A DNA stretch of 64,000 nt from Clostridia bacterium. Its GTDB lineage: Bacteria; Bacillota; Clostridia; Oscillospirales; Acutalibacteraceae. The stretch covers positions 1 through 64,000 of the forward strand of contig JAGBSO010000048.1 of NCBI GenBank assembly GCA_017631795.1, read 5' to 3'. This document shows, in pieces, positions 1-8,230 of the stretch (its first letter is position 1; each line of letters starts with the position of its first letter). The translations under genes were made by a program, and so were the position numbers. The notes under the pieces are model-generated. The model saw nothing but the letters and a program-made list of their open reading frames with translations, was not told the origin of the DNA and did no database searches.

Positions 1-1
1 A

Positions 2-1567
2 GTAATTATGCTGACAATTTTCTCTGTGACTGCCTTTGCATACTCAACAGGTGATGTAAACGGTGACGGATCCGTAAAAGCCGCCGATGCAAGACTTGCA
101 CTGAGATATTCGGCAAAGCTCGAAGACCTGAGCGAAGAACAGCTTTCAGCCGCAGACGTTGACAACTCAGGCAAAGTAACCGCATCTGATGCAAGAAAAA
201 TCCTGCGTGTTGCGGCATCTCTTGACAAATTTGAAGATGCACCTGCAATTTCAAAGAATCTGGTTGAAGACGGTGTTCTCAATGTTGCCGTATGCACAAA
301 CAACGAGCCTTTTGCATATGAAGAAAACGGTGCCATCAAAGGTATTGATGCCGAAATCATCAACAAAATTGCCGATTACTACGCTCTTGATGTGAAATTC
401 CATGTGATGGAGCAGGACAAAATTGAAGAAAGTCTGACTAACGGAATATGTGACATTGCGATATCAGGTCTTACAAAGGAAAACATGCCGAACTCTGCTT
501 ATTCAGATGTGTACTATACAAACATTCAGTCAATATTGTATCGGAACACAGGAAATCACAGCTACAAAGAACTTGTGGGCGACGGCTCAATGAAAATCGG
601 CGTAATCAAAGGCTCAGTTGCTGACCACAGTGCATCAAGAACTGTTGAAAACGGCGGTCTGGGTGCGGCAAACATTGTCCGTTTTGACAACTATATTGAT
701 ATTGCCTACGCATTGAACGGAAAACAGATATATGCAATTATTATGGATAAAGAAAATTGCGACATTGTTGAAAGAGTCCATGCATGCTATATCGAACTTG
801 ACGGCGGTTATACAAATGAGCAGTATGTTATCTGTTCTGCAAAAGAAAAAACAGAACTTATCGCTGACATCAATAAAGCTCTGACAAGCAAAAACGTAAA
901 GGCTGTCATTGAAAAATATACAGAAAAAGCTGACCTCGGCACAATTACAACATCATGCGATAAAATCGTGCTTTCAAAAGGCGGAAGTGCAACATTTGCA
1001 GTTGATACATATTTCCCTTACGATCAGGAATCAATATCCACCGAGGGATTCTGCGTATCAGTCTTTTCACAGGACACAGCAGAAAAATCCCCTGCGGGAA
1101 TGCAGCGTTTTCTTATTACAGTCATTGCCCGTCCCGATGCAAGAAGCGGTGAAATTGAAGTTGTTCTGAACTACAGAAAGAGCATAAAAATTCCTGTTGA
1201 AATAGTGGACAACAAAAATTCAACTTATCAGGTCGGTGTTTCCTGCAGTGTTCCCGATTTTGGTGCTTTCACAAAAACTGTAACCAATGATCTGGAGTTT
1301 GAGCAGGCAAACGATATCATCGGTTTCGGTTACAGCGCATATGATCTTTACAATAACGGCATCACAACTATCGACCAGCTCAACGCATATCTCGATCTTG
1401 TTGAGAAAAACGGCTTTACATGCATCGGTGAAGAAGTCGGTTATGATTATTATATTCTTGCTTTTATGAACGAAAAAACAAACGAAGTCATGACCTACAC
1501 AGAAGGTTATGATGAAAACGGCTATCTTGCAGCGGTTGCAATTGCGTTTACATACAACTTCGGTTAA
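2..1567 (+). CDS. Secreted dockerin plus solute-binding protein, 5' partial
   Basis: The reading frame is open to the left edge, so the true start and part of the signal peptide lie outside; the ATG at 8 falls inside the hydrophobic segment ending near AFAYS. Directly after it comes a dockerin-type doublet: DVNGDGSV...DARLALR, then DVDNSGKV...DARKILR, about residues 16-72 counted from that ATG. Next is a periplasmic amino-acid-binding fold (SBP_bac_3 type, about 85-305), with the typical opening LNVAVCTNNEPFAYEENG. The last 200 residues are not recognised. Dockerins bind cohesins on scaffold or cell-surface proteins through two calcium-binding loops. Having the dockerin at the N-terminus and a binding protein as cargo is unusual, because most dockerins sit C-terminal on hydrolases. 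I infer an extracellular, surface-tethered ligand binder. The ligand is unknown. Confidence 0.8.
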   Translation, partial: VIMLTIFSVTAFAYSTGDVNGDGSVKAADARLALRYSAKLEDLSEEQLSAADVDNSGKVTASDARKILRVAASLDKFEDAPAISKNLVEDGVLNVAVCTNNEPFAYEENGAIKGIDAEIINKIADYYALDVKFHVMEQDKIEESLTNGICDIAISGLTKENMPNSAYSDVYYTNIQSILYRNTGNHSYKELVGDGSMKIGVIKGSVADHSASRTVENGGLGAANIVRFDNYIDIAYALNGKQIYAIIMDKENCDIVERVHACYIELDGGYTNEQYVICSAKEKTELIADINKALTSKNVKAVIEKYTEKADLGTITTSCDKIVLSKGGSATFAVDTYFPYDQESISTEGFCVSVFSQDTAEKSPAGMQRFLITVIARPDARSGEIEVVLNYRKSIKIPVEIVDNKNSTYQVGVSCSVPDFGAFTKTVTNDLEFEQANDIIGFGYSAYDLYNNGITTIDQLNAYLDLVEKNGFTCIGEEVGYDYYILAFMNEKTNEVMTYTEGYDENGYLAAVAIAFTYNFG

Positions 1568-1592
1568 AACTTCAATATAAAATTCAAAATCA

Positions 1593-1620
1593 CGCAGGCA
1601 CAAAAGTGTCTGCGTTTTTA
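1593..1620. terminator. Hairpin terminator after the dockerin protein
   Basis: CGCAGGCAC and GTGTCTGCG pair around an AAAA loop (one G-T pair), followed by a T run. It overlaps the last codon of the small minus-strand gene that ends at 1618. Confidence 0.75.
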
Positions 1621-1770
1621 TGTATTCACATCATGATTGTGCAGATTTTTTATCACCATTAATTCCTTGTATTTTACTGCACAGAATTGACACATATTAA
1701 AATCAGTTAAAAATGTATCTTTTTGTGTTTCATCAATTTCCTGTCCACAGATTTTACAAACAATCATCAT
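1618..1770 (-). CDS. Small zinc-ribbon-like protein, 50 aa
   Basis: This 50-residue frame is too short for usual gene lists. It begins MMIVCKICGQEID and has a second pair FNMCQFC, giving a CxxC-x18-CxxC arrangement typical of a small treble-clef or zinc-ribbon fold. The start ATG at 1770 (a second ATG follows at once) is preceded by an aaaggtg ribosome site. It is divergent from the XRE regulator at 1882, and the two share a 110-base promoter region with overlapping -35 boxes and matching inverted repeats. I infer co-regulation by the XRE protein. The function is not recognised; it could be a toxin-like or regulatory partner, or a plain zinc-binding protein. The frame, ribosome site and cysteine spacing make a real gene likely. 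Confidence 0.65.
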   Translation of the reverse strand: MMIVCKICGQEIDETQKDTFLTDFNMCQFCAVKYKELMVIKNLHNHDVNT

Positions 1771-1789
1771 CAAAACACCTTTTATAACT

Positions 1790-1850
1790 TACTATTTATA
1801 TAGTAACGATTATTATGTAAATTGTCAAGATGTAACTATACATATAGAAT
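1790..1850. promoter_or_regulatory. Divergent promoters with matched CTAT-N4-ATAG operators
   Basis: Plus promoter: TTGTCA (1822-1827), 17-base spacer, TAGAAT (1845-1850). Minus promoter: TTGACA read on the other strand (1823-1828), 17-base spacer, TACTAT (1800-1805). The two -35 boxes overlap. An inverted repeat CTAT-N4-ATAG covers the -10 of each promoter (1792-1803 and 1836-1847). This layout fits autoregulation of both genes by the XRE protein encoded at 1882. Confidence 0.6.
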
Positions 1851-1881
1851 AAAAGTAACATAAATTATTAAAGGTGATCTG

Positions 1882-2124
1882 ATGAAAGACCTGAAAACCA
1901 TAGTTACAGTCTGCGATTACGGAAAAATCAAAATAAATCTCAGTTCCATTCTGAAGGAAAAAGGAATATCCAGAAACCAGCTTTCAAAACTCACAGACAC
2001 ACGATTTGAAGTTGTAAACAAATGGTACACAGGCAATGTGGAGCGTATTGACGCCGATGTCCTTGCAAGATTCTGTTATGCTCTGGATTGTGATGTCAGT
2101 GACATAATAAAATACGAAATATAA
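1882..2124 (+). CDS. Small XRE-family transcriptional regulator, 80 aa
   Basis: A Cro/C1-type helix-turn-helix fills nearly the whole protein: INLSSILKEKGISRNQLSKL, then the recognition-helix region TRFEVVNKWYTGNVERID and ALDCDVSDIIKYEI. This matches the compact YozG-like group that lacks any sensor domain. The start is set by an aaggtgat ribosome site 5-6 bases upstream. It is divergent from the 50-residue zinc-ribbon gene and probably represses both promoters in the shared gap. It is monocistronic, closed by a hairpin at 2138-2176. Confidence 0.85.
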   Translation: MKDLKTIVTVCDYGKIKINLSSILKEKGISRNQLSKLTDTRFEVVNKWYTGNVERIDADVLARFCYALDCDVSDIIKYEI

Positions 2125-2137
2125 ATACAAATCAGAT

Positions 2138-2176
2138 AAAAGAGCTTTTGATTTTATATCATCAGCTCTTTTTTTG
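2138..2176 (+). terminator. Terminator after the XRE gene
   Basis: AAAAGAGCT pairs with AGCTCTTTT across a 17-base loop and runs into a T tract. Confidence 0.7.
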
Positions 2177-2224
2177 TTTACCTTTAAAATTTACTGCATT
2201 TTTTTTGTATGCTTTTTACAAACA

Positions 2225-2285
2225 TGACAAATCTCCGCACTCATTCTCGCTTATGACAATTTTTGCATATTTTCTGATTTATAAT
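2225..2285 (+). promoter_or_regulatory. Candidate Spo0A-type spoIIG promoter with long spacer
   Basis: A consensus -10 TATAAT (2280-2285) has no -35 at 17 bases. The nearest -35-like hexamer is ATGACA at 2253-2258, a 21-base spacer. Two TGACAA words (2225 and 2254) resemble 0A boxes loosely. The spoIIG promoter of Bacillus subtilis is known for an over-long spacer and Spo0A dependence, so this is a plausible equivalent, but the boxes are weak. Confidence 0.4.
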
Positions 2286-2308
2286 AAACTTCCCGAGGCG
2301 GTGAATTT

Positions 2309-3181
2309 GTGAAACAGGTTATATATCTTGATGTACTTATTTTTCTTAACACAATAATAACATTTCTGCTTCTGATGGCATCATCAAGGCTGATGAAAAT
2401 TTACCCGTCACCGGGAAGATTCGTCATCGCATCGGTGCTTGGCGGATTTTCTTCGCTGATAATTCTTGCACCTGACATGGGAATTCTGCTTTCGCTTCTG
2501 ACAAAGCTGATTTTTTCGGTTATCATCGTGGTTTCCGCATACAATCCGAAATCCGTTGCAGCAATTGCAAAGGGTACGGGATATTTCTTTGCTGTCAGTT
2601 TCCTTTTCGCAGGAATGATGCTGTTTGCTTCTTCCCTGCCGGGAATTTCCATCGTGAATTACAACAACGGTGTTGCATACATAAATCTTTCATTCTTTTC
2701 GCTGATTGCGGCTTGCGTTATCTGTTACGCTGTGACTGTCATTCTGGGGAAAATCACAAAAAACAAAACTGCAGACACAGTTGTTATGAATATCGGAATC
2801 ACTTCGGGTAAAAAGACAGTAAACTGCTCTGCAATTCTTGACACGGGCAATTCCCTGACAGACCCTTTTACGGGTGAAGGAGTTATCATTGCAGACAGAT
2901 TCACACTTTCGGAAATTCTGCCCGAAAATATAAAAACTTATCTTGAAACGGGAAACAGCGAAAATGCAATCCGTCTGTTGCCCTGTAAAACCGTTACAGG
3001 CACTGCACTTCTGCCCTGTTTCCGTGCAGAAAAAATCAGAATCAACGACAGGGGTTTTTCTTTTGAAATTGAAAAGCCCGAAATCGCAGTAAGCAGTCAG
3101 ACCATGACAGATGTCATTCTGCCGTCATCAATATGCAAAAATACCGAAAGGAGAAAAGAAAATGTTACTCTTAAAAATTAA
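2309..3181 (+). CDS. spoIIGA: Sporulation sigma-E processing protease SpoIIGA
   Basis: A membrane aspartic protease that cleaves the pro-sequence of sigma-E in the mother cell after asymmetric division. The first 150 residues form about five hydrophobic segments. The C-terminal soluble half holds the active-site motif [10 protein letters not shown], with the catalytic Asp near residue 178, as in retroviral-type proteases. Length 290 is close to the family norm of about 300. The start is GTG at 2309, chosen because a gaggcggtg ribosome site lies just upstream and the protein then opens [12 protein letters not shown], as in homologues. It overlaps sigE by 20 bases, so the two are translationally linked. 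This pairing with sigE is the classical spoIIG operon. Confidence 0.95.
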   Translation: MKQVIYLDVLIFLNTIITFLLLMASSRLMKIYPSPGRFVIASVLGGFSSLIILAPDMGILLSLLTKLIFSVIIVVSAYNPKSVAAIAKGTGYFFAVSFLFAGMMLFASSLPGISIVNYNNGVAYINLSFFSLIAACVICYAVTVILGKITKNKTADTVVMNIGITSGKKTVNCSAILDTGNSLTDPFTGEGVIIADRFTLSEILPENIKTYLETGNSENAIRLLPCKTVTGTALLPCFRAEKIRINDRGFSFEIEKPEIAVSSQTMTDVILPSSICKNTERRKENVTLKN

Positions 3182-3875
3182 TCTTTTAAAGAAAATCAAA
3201 GATGTTTTCAAATCTATATTTTCAGACGATGTTTTCTATGTAAACGGACCGCAGACACTTCCTCCTCCCCTTGAAAAACAGCAGGAGGATGATTGTCTTA
3301 AAAAAATCTCGGACGGAGATATCTCTGCACGGGAAATACTTATAACTCACAATCTGCGTCTTGTGGTTTACATTGCAAAAAAGTTTGAAAACACGGGAAT
3401 CGGTGTGGAAGACCTTGTTTCAATCGGCACAATCGGACTTATCAAGGCTGTAAACACTTTCTGCCCCGAAAAAAACATAAAACTTGCCACATATGCAAGC
3501 CGTTGCATCGAAAACGAAATCCTGATGTATCTGAGAAAAACAAGCAACAGAAAAACGGAGATTTCCTTTGATGAGCCGCTCAACACAGACCATGACGGAA
3601 ATGAGCTGCTGCTTTCTGATGTGCTTGCGGAAGATGCGGACAGCGTAAACTGCAACATTGAATATGAAGACGAAAAAAGGCTTCTGCATTCTGTTGTTGA
3701 CAGGCTGAATGACAGGGAAAAAATGATTATAAATATGCGTTTCGGCATTGACGGTCAGCAGGAGCATACTCAGAAAGAAGTCGCTGACCTGCTGGGGATT
3801 TCACAAAGCTATATATCAAGACTTGAAAAAAGAATAATTTCAAGAATCAGAAAGGAAATGGAAGAAGCAGGATAA
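3162..3875 (+). CDS. sigE: RNA polymerase sporulation sigma factor sigma-E
   Basis: Mother-cell-specific sigma factor made as an inactive pro-protein. The basic, hydrophobic N-terminus (about 25 residues) is the pro-sequence removed by SpoIIGA. Region 2 includes [16 protein letters not shown] and [12 protein letters not shown]; region 4 contains [20 protein letters not shown]. Start at 3162 (237 aa) is chosen because a gaaaggag site sits 7-8 bases upstream; an in-frame start further upstream would lie deep inside spoIIGA. The stop TAA is the first three bases of a repeat element (3873-3916). sigG, which follows sigE in many Firmicutes, is absent here; a SipL-like gene and spoIVA come next. 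Confidence 0.95.
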   Translation: MLLLKINLLKKIKDVFKSIFSDDVFYVNGPQTLPPPLEKQQEDDCLKKISDGDISAREILITHNLRLVVYIAKKFENTGIGVEDLVSIGTIGLIKAVNTFCPEKNIKLATYASRCIENEILMYLRKTSNRKTEISFDEPLNTDHDGNELLLSDVLAEDADSVNCNIEYEDEKRLLHSVVDRLNDREKMIINMRFGIDGQQEHTQKEVADLLGISQSYISRLEKRIISRIRKEMEEAG

Positions 3876-3916
3876 ACAATAATTTATGTGGCTTTACGCC
3901 ACTAAATTATTGTTTA
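3873..3916. repeat. AAACAATAATTTA inverted-repeat element, short form
   Basis: The left arm AAACAATAATTTA and right arm TAAATTATTGTTT enclose GTGGC-tttac-GCCAC, making one long hairpin of about 42 bases. The first TAA of the element is the sigE stop codon. It belongs to the family also seen at 11687, 15090, 31326 and 55405. Confidence 0.85.
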
Positions 3917-3977
3917 CCGCATATTCGGGACAGGATATGAATATAGTTGAATGAAACTATAAAAAGGAGACAGAAAA

Positions 3978-5504
3978 ATGGAAAATGAATTCAGGACCGA
4001 AACGGTTATGCAGAAAAAAGAAAAGCTTTCAATGAATATTGAACAGCTTATAGAAAACGACCTGAGTCTGCCCGATTATTGCGGTGACATTGTGAAAATT
4101 CTCGGTTGCACCGCACAGACAAATATTTTTTCAGCATCGGTAACAGGTGACAAAGCTGTCATCGACGGTGTTGTTGCGGTGCGTGTCCTTTATGTTGACG
4201 CATCTGCAAAAACAGAAGTCTATGAAATATCAAGTCCTTTCAACCGCAGTGTTGATGTGAAAAATGCATCTGCCGACGATATGGTTGATGTTTCTTGCGT
4301 GTCGGAGCAGATTTCATGCCGTGCAGTCAATCAGAGACGGGCAGATATCCGCGGGTCAGTCACACTCAGGGTGCAGGTGTCGGGTGCAGAAGTGAGTACA
4401 ATCATCACCGAAACTCCGGAAAACCTTTGTCACACGCTCAATTGCACTGCAGACGGAAACTATCTGAAATGCTGTAAAGCGTCAGATTTTACTCTTTCCG
4501 AAGTGTCTGAGCCTGATGAAAAACTCAGAAATGCAAAAATTGTCCGTACAGCTTCACTGCCTGTTGTGAATGAGATAAAAACCATAAAAAACAAGATGAT
4601 GATAAAAGGCAACGTCGCAACAGACATCACTTTTCTTTCTTCTTCAGGCAATTTCTTTTCCGAAAGGGTCAACATTCCCGTCAGTCAGATTCTTGATATC
4701 GACGGAATCGACGAAGAATCACAATGCTGTGTGAGTATGAAAGTGCAGAGTACCGATGTGCGTATTTCTCCCGACACTCCGTCTGCACCGCCGAGTGCCG
4801 AAGTTTCGGTTGTGGTCCGTGCAGTTACCGATGCTTTCACAAAATCCGAAATCACCGCTGTTGCAGAAGCTTATTCACCACACTGCGAATTAATCTGTCA
4901 GGCGGGCAGACTCAGTTGCATTCCCGCAATCATCCGTGTGAATGAAAATCACACAGTCACAGCAAAGCATGATTTTGCATCATGCAAAGCCACGGGAATT
5001 GCAGATGTTGCAGTCAAAAAAATCCGTCACACCATTCACACCGAAAACAAATCGGTCATGCTCAAGGGGAACATTCATTTCGGAATAATCGTCACAAACG
5101 AAGACGGTGAAAAACACTATTTTGAAAGAATCACCGATTTTGAATACAAAAAACAGACAAATGATGAAATCACAAACTGCGAATTCAACCCTATTCTCTC
5201 ACTCAACAGCATTGATTCATCAATTGCACCTGACGGCACAGTTACAATCCACACAGAAATCAGGATTGACGGTTTCCTTTATCTTTCTGAAGAAATGAAC
5301 GTTATCTCTTCAATCGAAACAGGAGAAGAGATAAAAAGAGATTGCGAAGACTCCGTTATCACGGTATATTTTGCCTCAAAGGGTGAACGGCTCTGGGACA
5401 TTGCCCGTGAGCACAACACTTCTGTCGGGCTGATAAAATCACTCAATTCTGTTGCCGAAGATAAGCTTGAAAAAGACTGCATGCTTATCTTTGAACAGGA
5501 ATAA
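3978..5504 (+). CDS. sipL: SipL-like spore coat protein (SPOCS/DUF3794 repeats plus LysM)
   Basis: 508 residues. The body carries repeated SPOCS (DUF3794) modules: an N-terminal one, about 20-160, with QLIENDLSLPDYCGDIVKIL; a middle one, about 185-300; and a later one, about 310-440. The C-terminal 50 residues are a LysM domain (YFASKGERLWDIAREHNTS). In Clostridioides difficile SipL binds SpoIVA through its LysM domain and helps encase the forespore in coat. Here it lies 13 bases upstream of spoIVA, which supports that partnership. A strong aaaaggag site precedes the start. I expect mother-cell, sigma-E-dependent expression but saw no clear sigma-E promoter. Assignment to SipL rather than another DUF3794-LysM protein rests on the neighbour. 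Confidence 0.82.
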   Translation: MENEFRTETVMQKKEKLSMNIEQLIENDLSLPDYCGDIVKILGCTAQTNIFSASVTGDKAVIDGVVAVRVLYVDASAKTEVYEISSPFNRSVDVKNASADDMVDVSCVSEQISCRAVNQRRADIRGSVTLRVQVSGAEVSTIITETPENLCHTLNCTADGNYLKCCKASDFTLSEVSEPDEKLRNAKIVRTASLPVVNEIKTIKNKMMIKGNVATDITFLSSSGNFFSERVNIPVSQILDIDGIDEESQCCVSMKVQSTDVRISPDTPSAPPSAEVSVVVRAVTDAFTKSEITAVAEAYSPHCELICQAGRLSCIPAIIRVNENHTVTAKHDFASCKATGIADVAVKKIRHTIHTENKSVMLKGNIHFGIIVTNEDGEKHYFERITDFEYKKQTNDEITNCEFNPILSLNSIDSSIAPDGTVTIHTEIRIDGFLYLSEEMNVISSIETGEEIKRDCEDSVITVYFASKGERLWDIAREHNTSVGLIKSLNSVAEDKLEKDCMLIFEQE

Positions 5505-5517
5505 GGGAGGACGGACA

Positions 5518-6996
5518 ATGGACAACACACGAATTTATGAAGATATAAGAAAAAGAACTCAGGGCGATATATACATAGGTGTTGTGGGACCTGTAAGAAC
5601 AGGCAAATCCACATTCATCAAAAAATTCATGGAGACTATCGTTCTGCCGAATATGGATTCAGACTCCGTAAAGGAACGTGCAGTTGACGAATTGCCACAG
5701 TCTGCTGCAGGCAGAACAATCATGACAACCGAGCCGAAATTCATTCCTGAACAGGCCGCAAAAGTAGAGCTTCACAACAATGTCAACTTCAGGGTACGCA
5801 TGGTTGACTGCGTGGGTTACATCGTGCCCAGTTCTCTGGGTTACATTGAAGGTGAATCTCCGAGAATGGTGAAAACTCCCTGGTTTGAAGAAGAAATCCC
5901 ATTCAACATGGCTGCCGAAATCGGCACGCAGAAGGTTATCAGCGAACACTCAACAATAGGTCTTGTGGTGACAACAGACGGAAGCATCAGCGACATTCCC
6001 CGATATGAATATGAAGAAGCGGAAGAAAGAGTTATCAATGAGCTCAAAGAGCTTGAAAAACCGTTTATCGTTCTTCTCAACTGCATGTACCCCGAATCTC
6101 CTGCCGCAACAGAAATGAGCATTGCACTTTCAGAGAAATATTCCGTACCCGTACTGCCCGTAAACTGCGTTGACATCACAGAAGAAAAAATCAGGGAGAT
6201 TCTTCGTCAGGTGCTTATGGAATTCCCTGTGCGTGAAGTTGACATAAGAGTGCCGTCATGGATGAAGTCTCTCGGAAATGACCACAAAATAAAAAGAAAC
6301 CTTATGGAAACCATAAAGTCTCAGGGTGAAAAACTCAGATGTATCCGAAATATCAATGACATGTGCGGTTGTCTTTCTGATGAAGATTACATCGTTGCAT
6401 CATCAATAAAAGAAATCAGTCTCGGTGACGGAAAAGCCACAATAAAAGCCGATGTCACAAATTCAGTTTTCTACGAAATTGTAACGGAAATCAGCGGTGT
6501 TGAAGTAAAGTCCGAAGCACAGCTCATTTCAACGCTGACAGAAATGTCTCAGATTGCACAGAAATACAAACGCATCCGCTCAGCACTTGATGAAGTTGAA
6601 GCAACGGGTTACGGAATCGTTATGCCGACCATTGACGAGCTTACTCTTGAAGAGCCTGAAATCATGAAACACGGCGGAAAATACGGTGTAAGGCTGAAAG
6701 CTTCTGCACCGTCAATTCACATGATGAAAGCCACAATCAATACGGAAGTTGCCCCGATTGTAGGCTCTGAAAGTCAGTCGGAAGAGCTTGTGATGTATCT
6801 GCTCAATGAATTCCAGGAAAGCCCCGGAAAGATATGGGAGTCAAATATATTCGGCAAATCGCTTGATGACCTTGTGAATGAAGGTCTCAAAAACAAACTC
6901 TATCACATGCCCACGGAAGCCAGAATGAAACTTCAGCAGACTCTGGAAAGAATCATAAACGAAGGTTGCAGCGGTCTTCTGTGCATTATTATCTGA
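5518..6996 (+). CDS. spoIVA: Stage IV sporulation ATPase SpoIVA
   Basis: Coat morphogenetic ATPase that polymerises on the outer forespore membrane and forms the base of the spore coat. Start at 5518 follows a gggagg site and gives 492 residues, the length of the B. subtilis protein; a longer frame opening inside sipL is not needed. The Walker A loop GPVRTGKST is at residues 24-32, with the Ser/Thr switch and ATPase fold across the first 240 residues. The middle and C-terminal domains end GCSGLLCIII, the usual hydrophobic tail needed for membrane anchoring. It directly follows the sipL-like gene, probably as one operon, and ends at a strong bidirectional terminator. Confidence 0.96.
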   Translation: MDNTRIYEDIRKRTQGDIYIGVVGPVRTGKSTFIKKFMETIVLPNMDSDSVKERAVDELPQSAAGRTIMTTEPKFIPEQAAKVELHNNVNFRVRMVDCVGYIVPSSLGYIEGESPRMVKTPWFEEEIPFNMAAEIGTQKVISEHSTIGLVVTTDGSISDIPRYEYEEAEERVINELKELEKPFIVLLNCMYPESPAATEMSIALSEKYSVPVLPVNCVDITEEKIREILRQVLMEFPVREVDIRVPSWMKSLGNDHKIKRNLMETIKSQGEKLRCIRNINDMCGCLSDEDYIVASSIKEISLGDGKATIKADVTNSVFYEIVTEISGVEVKSEAQLISTLTEMSQIAQKYKRIRSALDEVEATGYGIVMPTIDELTLEEPEIMKHGGKYGVRLKASAPSIHMMKATINTEVAPIVGSESQSEELVMYLLNEFQESPGKIWESNIFGKSLDDLVNEGLKNKLYHMPTEARMKLQQTLERIINEGCSGLLCIII

Positions 6997-7003
6997 CCCA
7001 TGC

Positions 7004-7037
7004 AAAAAACGGATATCCCGAACCGGATATCCGTTTT
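7004..7037. terminator. Bidirectional terminator between spoIVA and the E2-like gene
   Basis: AAACGGATATCC and GGATATCCGTTT form a perfect stem around cgaacc with T tracts on both strands. It serves two converging genes. Confidence 0.85.
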
Positions 7038-7046
7038 GTTGTTTGC

Positions 7047-8003
7047 TCAGGCATCCTGCAGAACTCTGAGATTTTTGTTATCGTCAAGCCAGTTGCGGAT
7101 GATTACGGGGTTTTCGAAAATCTGATTACATCTTTTAATGAAAGGAATAACATCGCCGAAGTCAAGCGCTCTGTGGTCAAATGCAATACAGATGGGAAGA
7201 ATCTTTCTGAAATCAGCACTTTTTACACCGCAACTATCGGTTTCGCATATAACTTTATCCTGAATTGCACCGATTCCGAAGGCTGCAACCTGAGGCGGAA
7301 TTATTTCAAGAAGTGACACGCTGCCTGTAAGATTTCTGTCAAGTGAGCCAAGGTTTGATACTGTCACTGTGCCCTGCTCAATGTCATAACCTGTCAGTCT
7401 GTCTTCTTCGCTGATTGAATAATAGCTTCTCTTTTCCTCGCCTGAAAGAAGTCTGATTCTGTGCTTGCCTGTTTTTGCACCGAAAAGTCTGCCTGCGGCT
7501 TTGAGTATTTTTCCTTTTTTAAGCTCGTTGATTGTGTTTGCAAAAGATGCTTCATACATTGCTTCTTCAAGAATTGTGTTTTCCATTCTTCTTCTGACAT
7601 CTTTGATTTTTTCAGAGATTTCATCAAGTCCCATTTTTTCAAAACCTCTTACATTGACTGTCATCATTCTGCCGTCAGACATAACCATGGGAATTGAAAT
7701 GTTGATTTCTTCAAAAGTATCAATTCTGCCTCTGACAAGAAAACTGTTGTAATCAAGATGTGCATTCATTGCAGGTGCAGCTTTGAGACCTTCCGCAATA
7801 ACTTTGAGCATAAGAGTATTGACTGTAATTTTATCTTCCTTTTTTCTCTGAAGATTGATTTTTTTGAGTTCAGTAAGAATTCCTGTCATGTCTGCTTCAT
7901 AATTATATGTTACATGAGGAATATTCTGCCAGCTTTCTGATGTCATGTTTGCGACGATTTTTCTCTGAAGTCCGAAATGTTCTGTGTTAGTGATTTTAAG
8001 CAT
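7047..8003 (-). CDS. Stand-alone 2-oxoacid dehydrogenase E2-type acyltransferase domain
   Basis: 318 residues matching the catalytic domain of dihydrolipoamide acyltransferases, related in fold to chloramphenicol acetyltransferase. The opening IPHVTYNYEADMTGIL and the central FEEINISIPMVMSDGRMM are family hallmarks. The catalytic histidine motif reads AFDHRALDFGD near residue 270; the Gly that usually follows DHRxxD is Phe. There is no lipoyl domain, no E3-binding domain, and no E1 or E3 gene next to it. Such orphan E2 domains are common in gut Clostridia and their substrate is not known. About 110 residues in the middle (ANTINELKKGKILKAAG) look like a family-specific insert. It has its own ribosome site (ggagaaaagac). 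I would not call it part of a dehydrogenase complex. Confidence 0.75.
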   Translation of the reverse strand: MLKITNTEHFGLQRKIVANMTSESWQNIPHVTYNYEADMTGILTELKKINLQRKKEDKITVNTLMLKVIAEGLKAAPAMNAHLDYNSFLVRGRIDTFEEINISIPMVMSDGRMMTVNVRGFEKMGLDEISEKIKDVRRRMENTILEEAMYEASFANTINELKKGKILKAAGRLFGAKTGKHRIRLLSGEEKRSYYSISEEDRLTGYDIEQGTVTVSNLGSLDRNLTGSVSLLEIIPPQVAAFGIGAIQDKVICETDSCGVKSADFRKILPICIAFDHRALDFGDVIPFIKRCNQIFENPVIIRNWLDDNKNLRVLQDA

Positions 8004-8175
8004 TGTCTTTTCTCCTTTATCTATAAAAACTATTTGTTACGGATTTTTGCAGTCGGTTTTTCCGACCTGATAACAGTTTACGGAAAATTTCCGTCATTTA
8101 CCACATACTTTCGGTTGCGACAACAGGCAGTTGCCCCGAAAAACATGCCGCAACCATGGTTTGCGCAAAAATATC

Positions 8176-8204
8176 TTGCAAAAATCGGGTTGCATATGTA
8201 TAAT
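8176..8204 (+). promoter_or_regulatory. Sigma-A promoter for the XRE membrane protein
   Basis: TTGCAA (8176-8181), 17-base spacer, TATAAT (8199-8204), 27 bases before the start. Upstream, GGTTGCG (about 8112) and CGCAACC (about 8150) form an imperfect inverted repeat that could be an operator. Confidence 0.65.
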
Positions 8205-8230
8205 AAAGGAAAGAAACGGAGTGAAATTTA

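Noticed and set aside
3111..3161. Upstream start for sigE
   Set aside because: The added residues are an alternative frame of spoIIGA; a strong ribosome site marks 3162.
5452..5517. Upstream extension of spoIVA
   Set aside because: It would start inside sipL without a ribosome site; 5518 gives the standard 492 residues.
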